DNA from: Bacteroidota bacterium | GTDB taxonomy: Bacteria > Bacteroidota > Bacteroidia > Bacteroidales > UBA4417 | Length of the DNA stretch: 64,000 bases | Direction of reading: 5' to 3' | Assembly: GCA_013376995.1 (NCBI GenBank) | Contig: JACAAZ010000010.1 | Coordinates: forward strand, 142,906-206,905 | In this document: in pieces, positions 45,554 through 54,415 of the stretch | Position numbering within the stretch: position 1 is the first letter of the stretch | Layout: each line of letters opens with the position of its first letter | Position numbers and translations under genes: made by a program | The notes under the pieces: model-generated | Seen by the model: the letters and a program-made list of their open reading frames with translations, nothing else | Databases searched by the model: none | Told to the model about the DNA's origin: nothing

Positions 45554-48456
45554 AAAAGTATATATCCTTACTTTTTGCTGTTCTGTTGTATGGCAGTTTA
45601 TTCGCTCAATATAAAATTGCTTACGAAAAAGCAATCGAATTTGAAAATAAGGAAAAGTATTATGATGCTATTCAAATGTTCAATACTGCTAATACTGCGT
45701 GGGATAAACCTGCAGATAATGACTTAGCGAACCGGATCTACACTTGCACGGAAAAACTCAATAGCACATTGAATAAAGCTAAATCTGACGAAAAGGAAGC
45801 TAAAGATCTCAATGTAAAAAATATTCAGAAGATTTCAGATATTTTTAAAATTCAGGGAGATCTGGCCTGTAGTGATTATAACTGGGGAGATGCACTACTA
45901 TATTATAAGCAGGCTTACGATAAGTATCCGGAAAATGCAAATATTGAGGCTAATGCAAAGAAAGCATTAGCTGGTTTTATTCCGGAAATAACAGTATTCA
46001 AGCGTTCCAACCTAATAAATGATATATTATTTAACCCTTCCGGAAAATACCTGGTTACTGCATCGGGTAAAACCATACAGGTGTTTAATATGGAAACCTT
46101 TAGTGATGAGTATATTCTCAGGGGTCATACCGGGGAGGTTACAGCTTTGGCTTTTAGTTCAGATCCTGACATATTGATGTCCTACTCAAAAGATGGGAGT
46201 ATCCGGTTCTGGGATTTAAAGAATGGGATTGAAATTGGGAAATGGAGACATTATTTATACGAAGATGATGTACTAAACGAAATCGCTTTTGATATAGATC
46301 TGAACTTTTATATCATGGCTTATAGAAAGAACCTGTTTATCTATTCTTTGGACAAGAATAAAAAACTAGTCGTTATTCAGGGGCATAAAAACGATATCAG
46401 CTCATTCAGCTACAGTTCTAAGAAACATATAATCGTTTCAGCCTCGGCCAAAGAAGAGGATGGGAGTGTAAGGATCAATGATATCTCTGATATTGATAAA
46501 GAAGAAGTCCGGTTTATAAGAGCTTTTGCAAGTAAGGTTAAAGATGTGGAAATTGATGAGGGCGGACGTTATTTGGTTTATACTGCTAATATCGGTCTCG
46601 GTTCAATCGGCGTTTATGATATAACAAATAATGTTGTTACAAATATTATCAGCGACCCTGGTATTGTCGAAAAAATTGCATTAAACTCTGAGAAAAATTT
46701 GCTTTCATATATATATCATAATATAGATAATAAGTGTTATCCAATGTATTTATATGATTTAAGTAACCTGGCTGATCAGAAAAAAAGAGCGAAAATGAAC
46801 AGTCACGAAACAAGGGCTGTGATCAGAAGTACATTTTCTTATGATGGAAGTATTCTGGCTTCTGCTGATGATAAAGGAGATGTTCGCATTTGGAGTATAG
46901 AGCCAAAATATGGCGATAACTATAAAATTAATCTGGAAAATGCATGCAAGTTGGGTTCGGTATTTAAAATGGATAGTTTAGGCTTTTCAGAAATGAATGA
47001 GGATAGTTTATTATATGAAAGAAAACTAAACACGCATGTTAACTGGTTACCTAAAGCCATAAAAAATCAATCTGAAGTTGATATTGAGAATGACCCTCTT
47101 TTGATGAGACATATCAGGTATGGCCGTTGGGACATGGCAAAGAAACTAATCTCTGAAACCCCTGGATGTAAAAATATAAGGAATGCAAAAGGCTACAGCC
47201 CTCTGATGTATGCAATTATTCAAAACAATTCAGATTTGATTAATTCACTGAAGAACAGATCTTTCTCAGAAGATTTTTTGTTTTTGCTTTCTTTAAATGA
47301 TACAAAGTATTTTAACAGGTACCTGAATAACGGAGTTGATGTTAACTACGCTAATTCATATGGAGAAACAGCTTTACATATGGCAGCGAAAATTGGAAAC
47401 CTGGAAATAGTTAAAGTACTTGTTGAAAAATATGGCGCAAACCTTAATGCATGTACTGTAAGGAATGAAACTCCATTAATGTATGCTTTAAAGAGTCAAA
47501 GTGAAGACGTGGCTTCTTATTTACTCTCAAAGGATCCGATATTAGGCAAACAGGAGGAAGTGTGGGGGTGGACAGAAATTCTGGCTGCTGCTTACAGGGG
47601 ATATACTTCCATAGTTGAAGAATTAATTGAAAGAAAAGTTAATTTGAATGAGCAGGATTATACTGGGTCTTCGGCCATTTTTACAGCTGCTGAAAATGGA
47701 AATAATGAAATATTGAACCTGTTATTGGAAGCAAACGCAAAACAGGAGATTGCAAATTTCATATATGGCAGAACTCCCTTAATAATAGCTTGCATAGAGG
47801 GTAATTTCGAGGGCTGCCGATTATTATTGGAGTCAAATGCGAATGTAAATGCTTGTGATAGCTTTGGTACCAGTCCCCTGATGTTTGCAGCAATCAACGA
47901 CTATATTGATATCGTCAGATTGTTGGTTACCAATGGTGCAAACATTAATCATAAAGATAGATATGAGATGACGGCATCTGATTATGCCCTTGAATTTAAA
48001 AATATTCAAATTTCAAAATTCCTTATTGAGCATAAAGCTAAAGACCAAAACCAATTTATGTTCAGGGAAAAACTGGAACTTCGGGGTAAAGCCGTTAATT
48101 ATGCTGGCTTTAGTGAGGATGGCTGCGACATGAGTATTATAAAAATTGACAGTGTAAATTATTATTGTGAGGTGAAATATGATGGGAACAAACTGGTTGG
48201 ACAATTTAAAAGTGTAAAAGGCACTGAAAATACTTCTTTTGGTAACAACAGGATGTTTCAATTTGAGGGGTATGAATATTCTGGCAAGACTGGGGAACAC
48301 TCTACTTTTGAACCGGGATCAAACGCAAAATGTACAATACAGATAGCTCTTACGCCCGCTGGAGTAGTGAAAGGTGTATATCACCTGGGAATTGTCGGTA
48401 ATCAATCAGGTGATCAATATGGGACCTTTGATTTAAAACTTGTAAGATCAAAATAG
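45550..48456 (+). CDS. Exported TPR/WD40/ankyrin-repeat protein
   Basis: The 968-residue protein has a signal peptide (MKKYISLLFAVLLYGSLFAQ). Residues about 20-145 look TPR-like (YKIAYEKAIEFENKEKYYDA). WD40 repeats span about 150-455 (ILRGHTGEVTALAFSS, DGSIRFWDLKNG, DKGDVRIWSIEP). Ankyrin repeats span about 515-840 (YGETALHMAAKIGNLEIVKV, GSSAIFTAAENGNNEILNLL, GRTPLIIACIEGNFEGCRLL). A beta-rich C-terminal domain (about 845-968) is unfamiliar. WD40 and ankyrin repeats are protein-binding scaffolds and are usually cytoplasmic, so an exported version is unusual. The 4-base overlap with the nSTAND gene suggests joint function. Confidence 0.85.
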   Translation: MKKYISLLFAVLLYGSLFAQYKIAYEKAIEFENKEKYYDAIQMFNTANTAWDKPADNDLANRIYTCTEKLNSTLNKAKSDEKEAKDLNVKNIQKISDIFKIQGDLACSDYNWGDALLYYKQAYDKYPENANIEANAKKALAGFIPEITVFKRSNLINDILFNPSGKYLVTASGKTIQVFNMETFSDEYILRGHTGEVTALAFSSDPDILMSYSKDGSIRFWDLKNGIEIGKWRHYLYEDDVLNEIAFDIDLNFYIMAYRKNLFIYSLDKNKKLVVIQGHKNDISSFSYSSKKHIIVSASAKEEDGSVRINDISDIDKEEVRFIRAFASKVKDVEIDEGGRYLVYTANIGLGSIGVYDITNNVVTNIISDPGIVEKIALNSEKNLLSYIYHNIDNKCYPMYLYDLSNLADQKKRAKMNSHETRAVIRSTFSYDGSILASADDKGDVRIWSIEPKYGDNYKINLENACKLGSVFKMDSLGFSEMNEDSLLYERKLNTHVNWLPKAIKNQSEVDIENDPLLMRHIRYGRWDMAKKLISETPGCKNIRNAKGYSPLMYAIIQNNSDLINSLKNRSFSEDFLFLLSLNDTKYFNRYLNNGVDVNYANSYGETALHMAAKIGNLEIVKVLVEKYGANLNACTVRNETPLMYALKSQSEDVASYLLSKDPILGKQEEVWGWTEILAAAYRGYTSIVEELIERKVNLNEQDYTGSSAIFTAAENGNNEILNLLLEANAKQEIANFIYGRTPLIIACIEGNFEGCRLLLESNANVNACDSFGTSPLMFAAINDYIDIVRLLVTNGANINHKDRYEMTASDYALEFKNIQISKFLIEHKAKDQNQFMFREKLELRGKAVNYAGFSEDGCDMSIIKIDSVNYYCEVKYDGNKLVGQFKSVKGTENTSFGNNRMFQFEGYEYSGKTGEHSTFEPGSNAKCTIQIALTPAGVVKGVYHLGIVGNQSGDQYGTFDLKLVRSK

Positions 48457-48465
48457 AATTATATT

Positions 48466-51400
48466 ATGAAAAAAACCTTGATTATTTCTTTATTGTTGGT
48501 GGTATCAGTTTTTAAAACATACGCCCAGGATATGAATAGTGACCTGTTGGAAGCTATCAAATATAATTCCTATCCTGATATAGTAAATCTAATTAATAAG
48601 GGAGCTAATACAAATATAGCCGATGAGAATGGAGCAACAGCCTTAATGTGGGCCATCTTTAAATCCGATCTGAAAACTGTTAAATATTTGGTAACGCATG
48701 GTGCTGTTGTTACTAAAAAGGGGGTCATCTATTTAGACGACGACAAATCGGTTTATTATGGAAGTCCGATTTGTATTGCAGCCGGGGAAGGGAAATTGGA
48801 CATTTTAAAATTTCTTCATGAAGATTGTAAGATTCCTGTTGATGACCAGGAAGTGAATCCCACCAATCCTAAAGCGCCAGGTTGGACGGCATTGCAATGG
48901 GCGTGCGTTAATTCCAGGCCCTATGGAGTGTCTGATTTTGATAATCCAGAAGATATAGAAAAGAACTATGCTAAAGTAAATGAAGAAGTTGTAGATTACT
49001 TAATTGACAATAACGCTAACTTAAATTATAACCAGTCTGAAGAGCAAAATACCCCTCTCTTGCTGGCAATACTTAGTGGCAAAGATAATATTGTACAAGT
49101 TCTTTTAAATAATGATGCAGAAGTCTCAAAAAGAAATAGTGATGGGAATACCGCAATGCATTTGGCTGCAATGAATTCCAAATATGCTATTATTCTTCAG
49201 ATATTACAAAAAAAGGGAGATGTAAATGTACAAAACAATGAAGGATATACCCCGTCCATGTTTTGCGTTTCCGCTACAAATTCAAATGTCTATGACAGGA
49301 TAACAACTCTGCGGATATTATTTACAGCCGGTGCAGATTTCTCTATCAAAAATTCTAAGGGAGAAGATGTTATTAAACTGGCAGAGCTTGAGGCAGATAG
49401 TAGTGTTGTCTCCTATGTCCGGAATCCTGATTTGGATTATGCGGTATTGTTTCTTTTTAATAGGGAAAAAGAAGTTTACGACTATGTTAATAGTGATAGG
49501 TTTATTCCAAACAAAAAATATGTACAGGATTATTCTCTTCTTGACGTAGCAGCAATCAAGAATAAAACTGATTTAATTGAATTATTATTATCAAAAGGAG
49601 AAAATATTAATTCAATAGGTTATGTTGGAATGACCCCGTTAATGAATGCTTCCTACTATGATAAGCAGGAAGCATTAGAGACACTGATTAATCATGGGGC
49701 TAATGTTGATTACCAAATACAAGAACAGAATTATAACAGGGGGAAAACAGCTCTTCATTTTGCAGTTGAAGAGGGATATCTTCCCATTGCGATCAAATTA
49801 ATTAACAATGACGCAAACCCAAATCTAAAGGATGATACAGGTAATACCCCATTACATTATTCAGCAGAGAAAGGTTTTATTTATATTACCAAGTATTTGT
49901 TAAAGTCTGGCGCTAAAATAAATGAATCTTCAAAGGATGGTTCGACTCCCTTGATGCTCGCAGCTGAGAACAATAATCTTAATGTAGTAAAATTATTAAC
50001 TTATAACAAGGCTGATCTGAAAATAAAAAATAGCAATGGAGAAACTGTTCTCGATATAGTAACAGAGAACAAAAATGCAGAACTGCAGAGGTTTTTAGTT
50101 AGTCAGAAATATTCCTTGTCAGATATTGTTGAATGGGGCGAATTAGATGATGTTGTTGAAGCTCTTAAAATTGAACAGAATGTTAATGTTCCAGATGATG
50201 AAAATTGGTATCCAATCCATTTCGCTGTGAAAAGTGGGAGTGAGGAAGTTCTGAAACTTCTGATCGCGAAAGGAGCTGATATAAACGTACAAGAGCAAGA
50301 TGGTTATACACCCTTGATGTTAGCGACATTTAATAACTATTTTTCTATAGTAAAAATACTTGTTTATAACCATGCTGATTTGTCAATAAAGAACAAGGTT
50401 GGGCAGACAGTTATGGATATGGCCAGGATCTATGAAGCCGGCAGGTTAATTGATTTCTTTAAGGCTCCTCAAATTACTCCCATGGATTTAATTGAACTGG
50501 GGTATGAAGACGATGTTATCAAAATTATAACAAGTGGAATTCAAAATATAAACAAGATTTATTCTGATAGCACTACATTATTGCAAACTGCTTCCTACTT
50601 TGGTCAGACTAAGGTTGTAAAAGCCCTGATCAGCAAGGGTGCTGATGCCAATATGATTGGTTCGGGCGGATCAGCTATTTGCTATGCAATAAGAAAAGGA
50701 AAATACAAGGTAGTAGAGCTTTTAGCGGATGTAACTGATTTGAATTTACCTTCGACTGAAGGTTGGCGTCCTTTGCATTATGCGGCAAAATCAGGAAACT
50801 TTAAAATGATGAAACTGCTTATAAGTAAGGGCGCAAATATAAATGCTCAACAACAGGGTGGATATACGCCTCTGATGATAGCTGCCAAAAATAACAATAC
50901 CTTATCTGTAAAATTACTCATCTACAACCATGCTGATGCGTCATTAAAGAATCTGGAGGGGAATACGGCCCTGGATTTGGCCATGAGCAATAATTCAACA
51001 GAAACAGTTAAATTTTTAAAGAATCCACAAATATCTCCATTTGATCTTCTGAATATTGGATATTTGGATGAAGTTTTAAAGCAGGTTAATGAAAATGTAA
51101 TTGATGTCAATTTAAAAAATGAAAATGATGGTCTTATTGTAAAAGACTATATATTATTCGCTATAAATCAAAAGATTAATGACTGCATTGAAAATAATGA
51201 TACAACAAAATTAAATGCATTTACAGCCTTATTGGAAAAACAATTGGAAAATGTAGTTTATACAGCCTCTGTGGTTGAAGGTGATCATCCCGCATATAAT
51301 AAAGGATTAAGAGGGACATATTATATCCTTAGTTATGGAGACTTTACTATCGATGGGAACAATGAACTTTTCTCATATTACAAAACGATTATTAATGTAA

Positions 51401-51555
51401 ATAAATCGTTAACCCTAATGAAAGAAGGTAAAATTTCTTCATATAGTTTTGAGCCGGGAAGAATCGGGATATCTATTAAAACTGTCAATGTTCCGATCGA
51501 GGAGAAGCGAAAATTGATTGATGATTATAAATATTGGAAACAAAAGAATAAATAA
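48466..51555 (+). CDS. Exported ankyrin-repeat protein
   Basis: The 1029-residue protein has a signal peptide (MKKTLIISLLLVVSVFKTYA). Ankyrin repeats begin at about residue 25 (DLLEAIKYNSYPDIVNLINK) and continue to about 860, with many classic units such as GKTALHFAVEEGYLPIAIKL and GNTPLHYSAEKGFIYITKYL. Four blocks end in longer linkers like ITPMDLIELGYEDDVIKI, hinting at internal duplication of multi-repeat modules. The last about 140 residues are non-ankyrin. It starts 9 bases after the WD40/ankyrin gene, which it resembles in its second half. It is probably a periplasmic binding scaffold of the same complex. Confidence 0.85.
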   Translation: MKKTLIISLLLVVSVFKTYAQDMNSDLLEAIKYNSYPDIVNLINKGANTNIADENGATALMWAIFKSDLKTVKYLVTHGAVVTKKGVIYLDDDKSVYYGSPICIAAGEGKLDILKFLHEDCKIPVDDQEVNPTNPKAPGWTALQWACVNSRPYGVSDFDNPEDIEKNYAKVNEEVVDYLIDNNANLNYNQSEEQNTPLLLAILSGKDNIVQVLLNNDAEVSKRNSDGNTAMHLAAMNSKYAIILQILQKKGDVNVQNNEGYTPSMFCVSATNSNVYDRITTLRILFTAGADFSIKNSKGEDVIKLAELEADSSVVSYVRNPDLDYAVLFLFNREKEVYDYVNSDRFIPNKKYVQDYSLLDVAAIKNKTDLIELLLSKGENINSIGYVGMTPLMNASYYDKQEALETLINHGANVDYQIQEQNYNRGKTALHFAVEEGYLPIAIKLINNDANPNLKDDTGNTPLHYSAEKGFIYITKYLLKSGAKINESSKDGSTPLMLAAENNNLNVVKLLTYNKADLKIKNSNGETVLDIVTENKNAELQRFLVSQKYSLSDIVEWGELDDVVEALKIEQNVNVPDDENWYPIHFAVKSGSEEVLKLLIAKGADINVQEQDGYTPLMLATFNNYFSIVKILVYNHADLSIKNKVGQTVMDMARIYEAGRLIDFFKAPQITPMDLIELGYEDDVIKIITSGIQNINKIYSDSTTLLQTASYFGQTKVVKALISKGADANMIGSGGSAICYAIRKGKYKVVELLADVTDLNLPSTEGWRPLHYAAKSGNFKMMKLLISKGANINAQQQGGYTPLMIAAKNNNTLSVKLLIYNHADASLKNLEGNTALDLAMSNNSTETVKFLKNPQISPFDLLNIGYLDEVLKQVNENVIDVNLKNENDGLIVKDYILFAINQKINDCIENNDTTKLNAFTALLEKQLENVVYTASVVEGDHPAYNKGLRGTYYILSYGDFTIDGNNELFSYYKTIINVNKSLTLMKEGKISSYSFEPGRIGISIKTVNVPIEEKRKLIDDYKYWKQKNK

Positions 51556-51954
51556 TGCTCCCCCCCCACAACTTCATCCACCCCGAAGGCACTGACTCCC
51601 TGCAAAATATGGAAGTAATTCCTGATTTACACTCCTCGTTTAAGCTGCTGGGGCTGATGTTAGATTGTAATAGCAGAAAGAACGTTTATAATTGCGCACG
51701 AGCAATATTGAATAATCCCGTGTACATGATATGTTTAAGAGGCATACCGATTTTGAGAAAATTGAACTGATTCGATCGTATCAGGATCAACATTTTACTA
51801 CCAGCACGGAAGTTGAGGATTTGTTGGAAGAAACACTGGCACCAGAAAGGGGATGAAGAGAATTACCTCTATGAGCAAAATTTCATGCGAATGTAATTGA
51901 TCATAATAGAAAAAGGATGAATGAGCAATGGTATAACCAATTATTTCTAAAATC
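51556..51954. other. Gap with possible frameshifted gene remnant
   Basis: A plus-strand frame from an ATG at 51555 runs to 51770 (71 codons). A second frame from the ATG at 51731 to 51856 (41 codons, FEKIELIRSYQDQHFTTSTE) takes over in a different phase. Neither has a recognisable domain. Together they may be a small frameshifted or decayed gene. The break separates the TIR/nSTAND block from the RyR block, so the latter may have its own promoter in 51860-51950. Confidence 0.35.
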
Positions 51955-53928
51955 ATGAACAAATATTATTTAGATGTACTCTATTTTTCCCCGGCAATAT
52001 ACCTGGCTATTTTATTAGCAACATATTATTTTCTTTTTTATCGTAAAGGTAAAGGGTTTATTCAATTTGTAAAATATACCCTGGCACCTGCAACCTTTGT
52101 AGGTGGCATTATCGTTTACTATGTTGGTTATGCTGAAACTAATCTCTTTGATCATCCAGTTACCAACTTATTAAAGGCTTTCTTTTCGGCCAGCCGCTTT
52201 TTCATTCTGGGGAACGACTTAATTGAAATAAAAGAAACCGTCAGGGAAAGCCCGTACTTTATGCTTTGGTTTGCCATAATAGCGGCTTCAGCGGCCGTAA
52301 TATTCTCTTCCTTACTGATCAATATCTTTGGTACAAACCTGCTCATGTGGATTAAAATTAAGCTCAGCCACCCTGAAAAGGTCTATGTTTTCTTCGGGGT
52401 TAATGAGGCTTCCATCACTCTGGCCCGGGATATACGAAGTAAGTCCACTTCCGGTTTCATTCTGTTTATCAAAAATCTTGATGCCCATGAAAGTGATTCA
52501 TTATATAAGCAAATTGAAGAGATGGGCGCTTTCCTGGTGGGTGGTGAATCTTTGATCGACAATTTATTCGTTAAGAATGAAGAAAGTATCGTTCATACCA
52601 ATATGGAAGCACAGCCTGAAATGAGAAAGATTACCATACGGGAGAATTATCTTGAAAAATTCAATCTTTCCAAAAAAGTAACCTCATGTAGAACACATTT
52701 TTTACTCTTGAGTGAAAATGAGGATGTTAATATCAGGATTACACGTTCCGTGATAAATGAATTGGGGAATAGCAAATCACTCTTACAGAAAGAAATCACA
52801 TTTCATATATTAACATTATCGGCGGAGTTGGATGATATATTCTTCGATAGTCTTATACCTTCCTTTCGCATTACCATTCGTTTACTCAACTATTCCTATT
52901 TAGCTTCCAGGGATTTACTCACTAACTATAAACCGGTTGAGCATGTCGATAGGGATATTAATAAGGGAATTGCGACTTCCGATTTTACTTGTATGGTCAT
53001 CGGGTTTGGACAGATGGGAATTGCAGCTTTCAAAGTCCTGCTCGAACAGGGTCAGTTTGTAGGATCCCGTTTTAAAGCTATAGCGATTGACAAAGCGATG
53101 AATACTATTGAAGGCACTTTCAAGAATAGGTATCCTGGTTTGTCAACGAATTACGAAATTGAATTTCATGAATTGTCAGCTGGCAGCAATGGGTTTTATG
53201 AAATTATCAAAAATCAATTGAATGAGTTAAATTGTATTGTAATTACACTGGGAAGTGATGCATTAAATATTCAGACAGCATTTGATATTCAGCAGTTGGT
53301 TAAGCGACTATCAACAAAGGAAATTGAAATTTTAGTCCAGGTAAAGGATAGTTTTGCATATGATAATTTATTACCATCGGGAGATAAGGGGATAATTCGC
53401 TTATTTGGGAGAGAGATAAAAGTATTTACAGAGGATATTGTAATAGGTGAAATCTTGGAAAAGCAGGCAAAAGCAGTTCATGATTATTATAACGCCCAGA
53501 ATCCACCCGATCAGTTCAGAGCCTGGAGCCATCTGCTCAGGATCGAACAATTATCAAATATATCAGTTGCTGAACACATAGATACCCTGCTTTATCTTAT
53601 CGGCTTAGAAAAAAAGGATGTTAGAAATTTTGAAACGGAAGAACAATTTATCAAAAAGCTAAATCCTGAAACACTAGAAAATTTGGCTAAAACAGAGCAC
53701 CTCCGATGGAATGTTCATCAATTTTTAAATGGTTGGGATACCCTGGAAATAGCTGATATACCTGAAAATGCAATTAATAATAAGATCAAAGATCGAAAAT
53801 TGCACGCTTGTCTGGTAAGTTGGGAAGATCTCGCTTTGATTAATAAGAAATTTATTGGCAAAGATTTCTATGAATACGATAGAGAGGTTGTTAAAAGGAC
53901 TTATAACTTAATAAAGGACTGGCTATAA
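51955..53928 (+). CDS. Membrane protein with tandem TrkA-N-like domains and C-terminal RyR domain
   Basis: The 657-residue protein has three hydrophobic segments (about 9-28, 41-60, 103-125). Two Rossmann-like segments follow: one from about 141 (KVYVFFGVNEASITLARDI) and one from about 346 with a GxGxxG loop (MVIGFGQMGIAAFKVLLEQ), as in TrkA-N/RCK NAD-binding domains. The C-terminus (about 575-657) has TEHLRWNVHQFLNGW and YDREVVKRTYNLI, matching the RyR domain first known from ryanodine receptors (E-x-x-RW...GW). A nucleotide-gated membrane effector or channel regulator is inferred. The next gene encodes another RyR domain. Confidence 0.75.
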   Translation: MNKYYLDVLYFSPAIYLAILLATYYFLFYRKGKGFIQFVKYTLAPATFVGGIIVYYVGYAETNLFDHPVTNLLKAFFSASRFFILGNDLIEIKETVRESPYFMLWFAIIAASAAVIFSSLLINIFGTNLLMWIKIKLSHPEKVYVFFGVNEASITLARDIRSKSTSGFILFIKNLDAHESDSLYKQIEEMGAFLVGGESLIDNLFVKNEESIVHTNMEAQPEMRKITIRENYLEKFNLSKKVTSCRTHFLLLSENEDVNIRITRSVINELGNSKSLLQKEITFHILTLSAELDDIFFDSLIPSFRITIRLLNYSYLASRDLLTNYKPVEHVDRDINKGIATSDFTCMVIGFGQMGIAAFKVLLEQGQFVGSRFKAIAIDKAMNTIEGTFKNRYPGLSTNYEIEFHELSAGSNGFYEIIKNQLNELNCIVITLGSDALNIQTAFDIQQLVKRLSTKEIEILVQVKDSFAYDNLLPSGDKGIIRLFGREIKVFTEDIVIGEILEKQAKAVHDYYNAQNPPDQFRAWSHLLRIEQLSNISVAEHIDTLLYLIGLEKKDVRNFETEEQFIKKLNPETLENLAKTEHLRWNVHQFLNGWDTLEIADIPENAINNKIKDRKLHACLVSWEDLALINKKFIGKDFYEYDREVVKRTYNLIKDWL

Positions 53929-54045
53929 AGTTGCTTCTCAGCTAAGAGATTTGATCAATTCTTATTCCAACTAATATGAAACTACCTTGTGCTCAATTAA
54001 AGATTTGTATGAGTGAAAATTGTAATCAGATATAGCAGTGTAAAT

Positions 54046-54336
54046 ATGGGAAATAATAATTCGTATACGCCAAATCCTAAATATACAGAGCATATCGAAC
54101 TTCCTGAAAAAATATTGAATGAATTGGAGCTTATTGCCCAAAATGTTCATGAGGAATGGGCCATTAAAAGAATGAAAGAAGGTTGGAAATATGGGCCTGT
54201 TCGGGATGACAATAACAAATTGCATCCCGGTTTAATTCCTTTTGAGGATTTGCAGGAAGTGGAGAAGGAGTATGATCGTTTAACCGCGATCAAAACACTT
54301 AAAATGGTCATTTCTCTGGGGCACACGATTACATAG
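54046..54336 (+). CDS. Stand-alone RyR-domain protein
   Basis: The preferred ATG at 54046 gives 96 residues; the frame is open from a GTG at 54013. Nearly the whole protein is one RyR domain: NVHEEWAIKRMKEGWKYGPV, RDDNNKLHPGLIPFEDLQEV, and EKEYDRLTAIKTLKMVISLG. These match the conserved W-x-x-x-R, GW-x-YG, HP-x-L-x-P and YDR-x-T-A positions of the family. RyR domains in bacteria are thought to bind small ligands, perhaps nucleotides. It lies 117 bases after the TrkA-N/RyR gene and probably works with it. Confidence 0.88.
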   Translation: MGNNNSYTPNPKYTEHIELPEKILNELELIAQNVHEEWAIKRMKEGWKYGPVRDDNNKLHPGLIPFEDLQEVEKEYDRLTAIKTLKMVISLGHTIT

Positions 54337-54340
54337 CAAT

Positions 54341-54410
54341 TTTTTTGGTGTTGATGAAAGATTTCTTCTGTCTGAATACTCTAATGAAGAAATCAAACAC
54401 CAAAAAATCA
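54341..54410 (+). terminator. Long stem-loop between RyR and WG-repeat genes
   Basis: TTTTTTGGTGTTGAT pairs with ATCAAACACCAAAAAA through one bulge, and an inner GATTTCTTC/GAAGAAATC pair extends the structure. It ends a few bases before the WG-repeat ATG (54416). It could be a terminator for the RyR gene or an attenuator controlling access to the next gene. Confidence 0.45.
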
Positions 54411-54415
54411 TTGTT

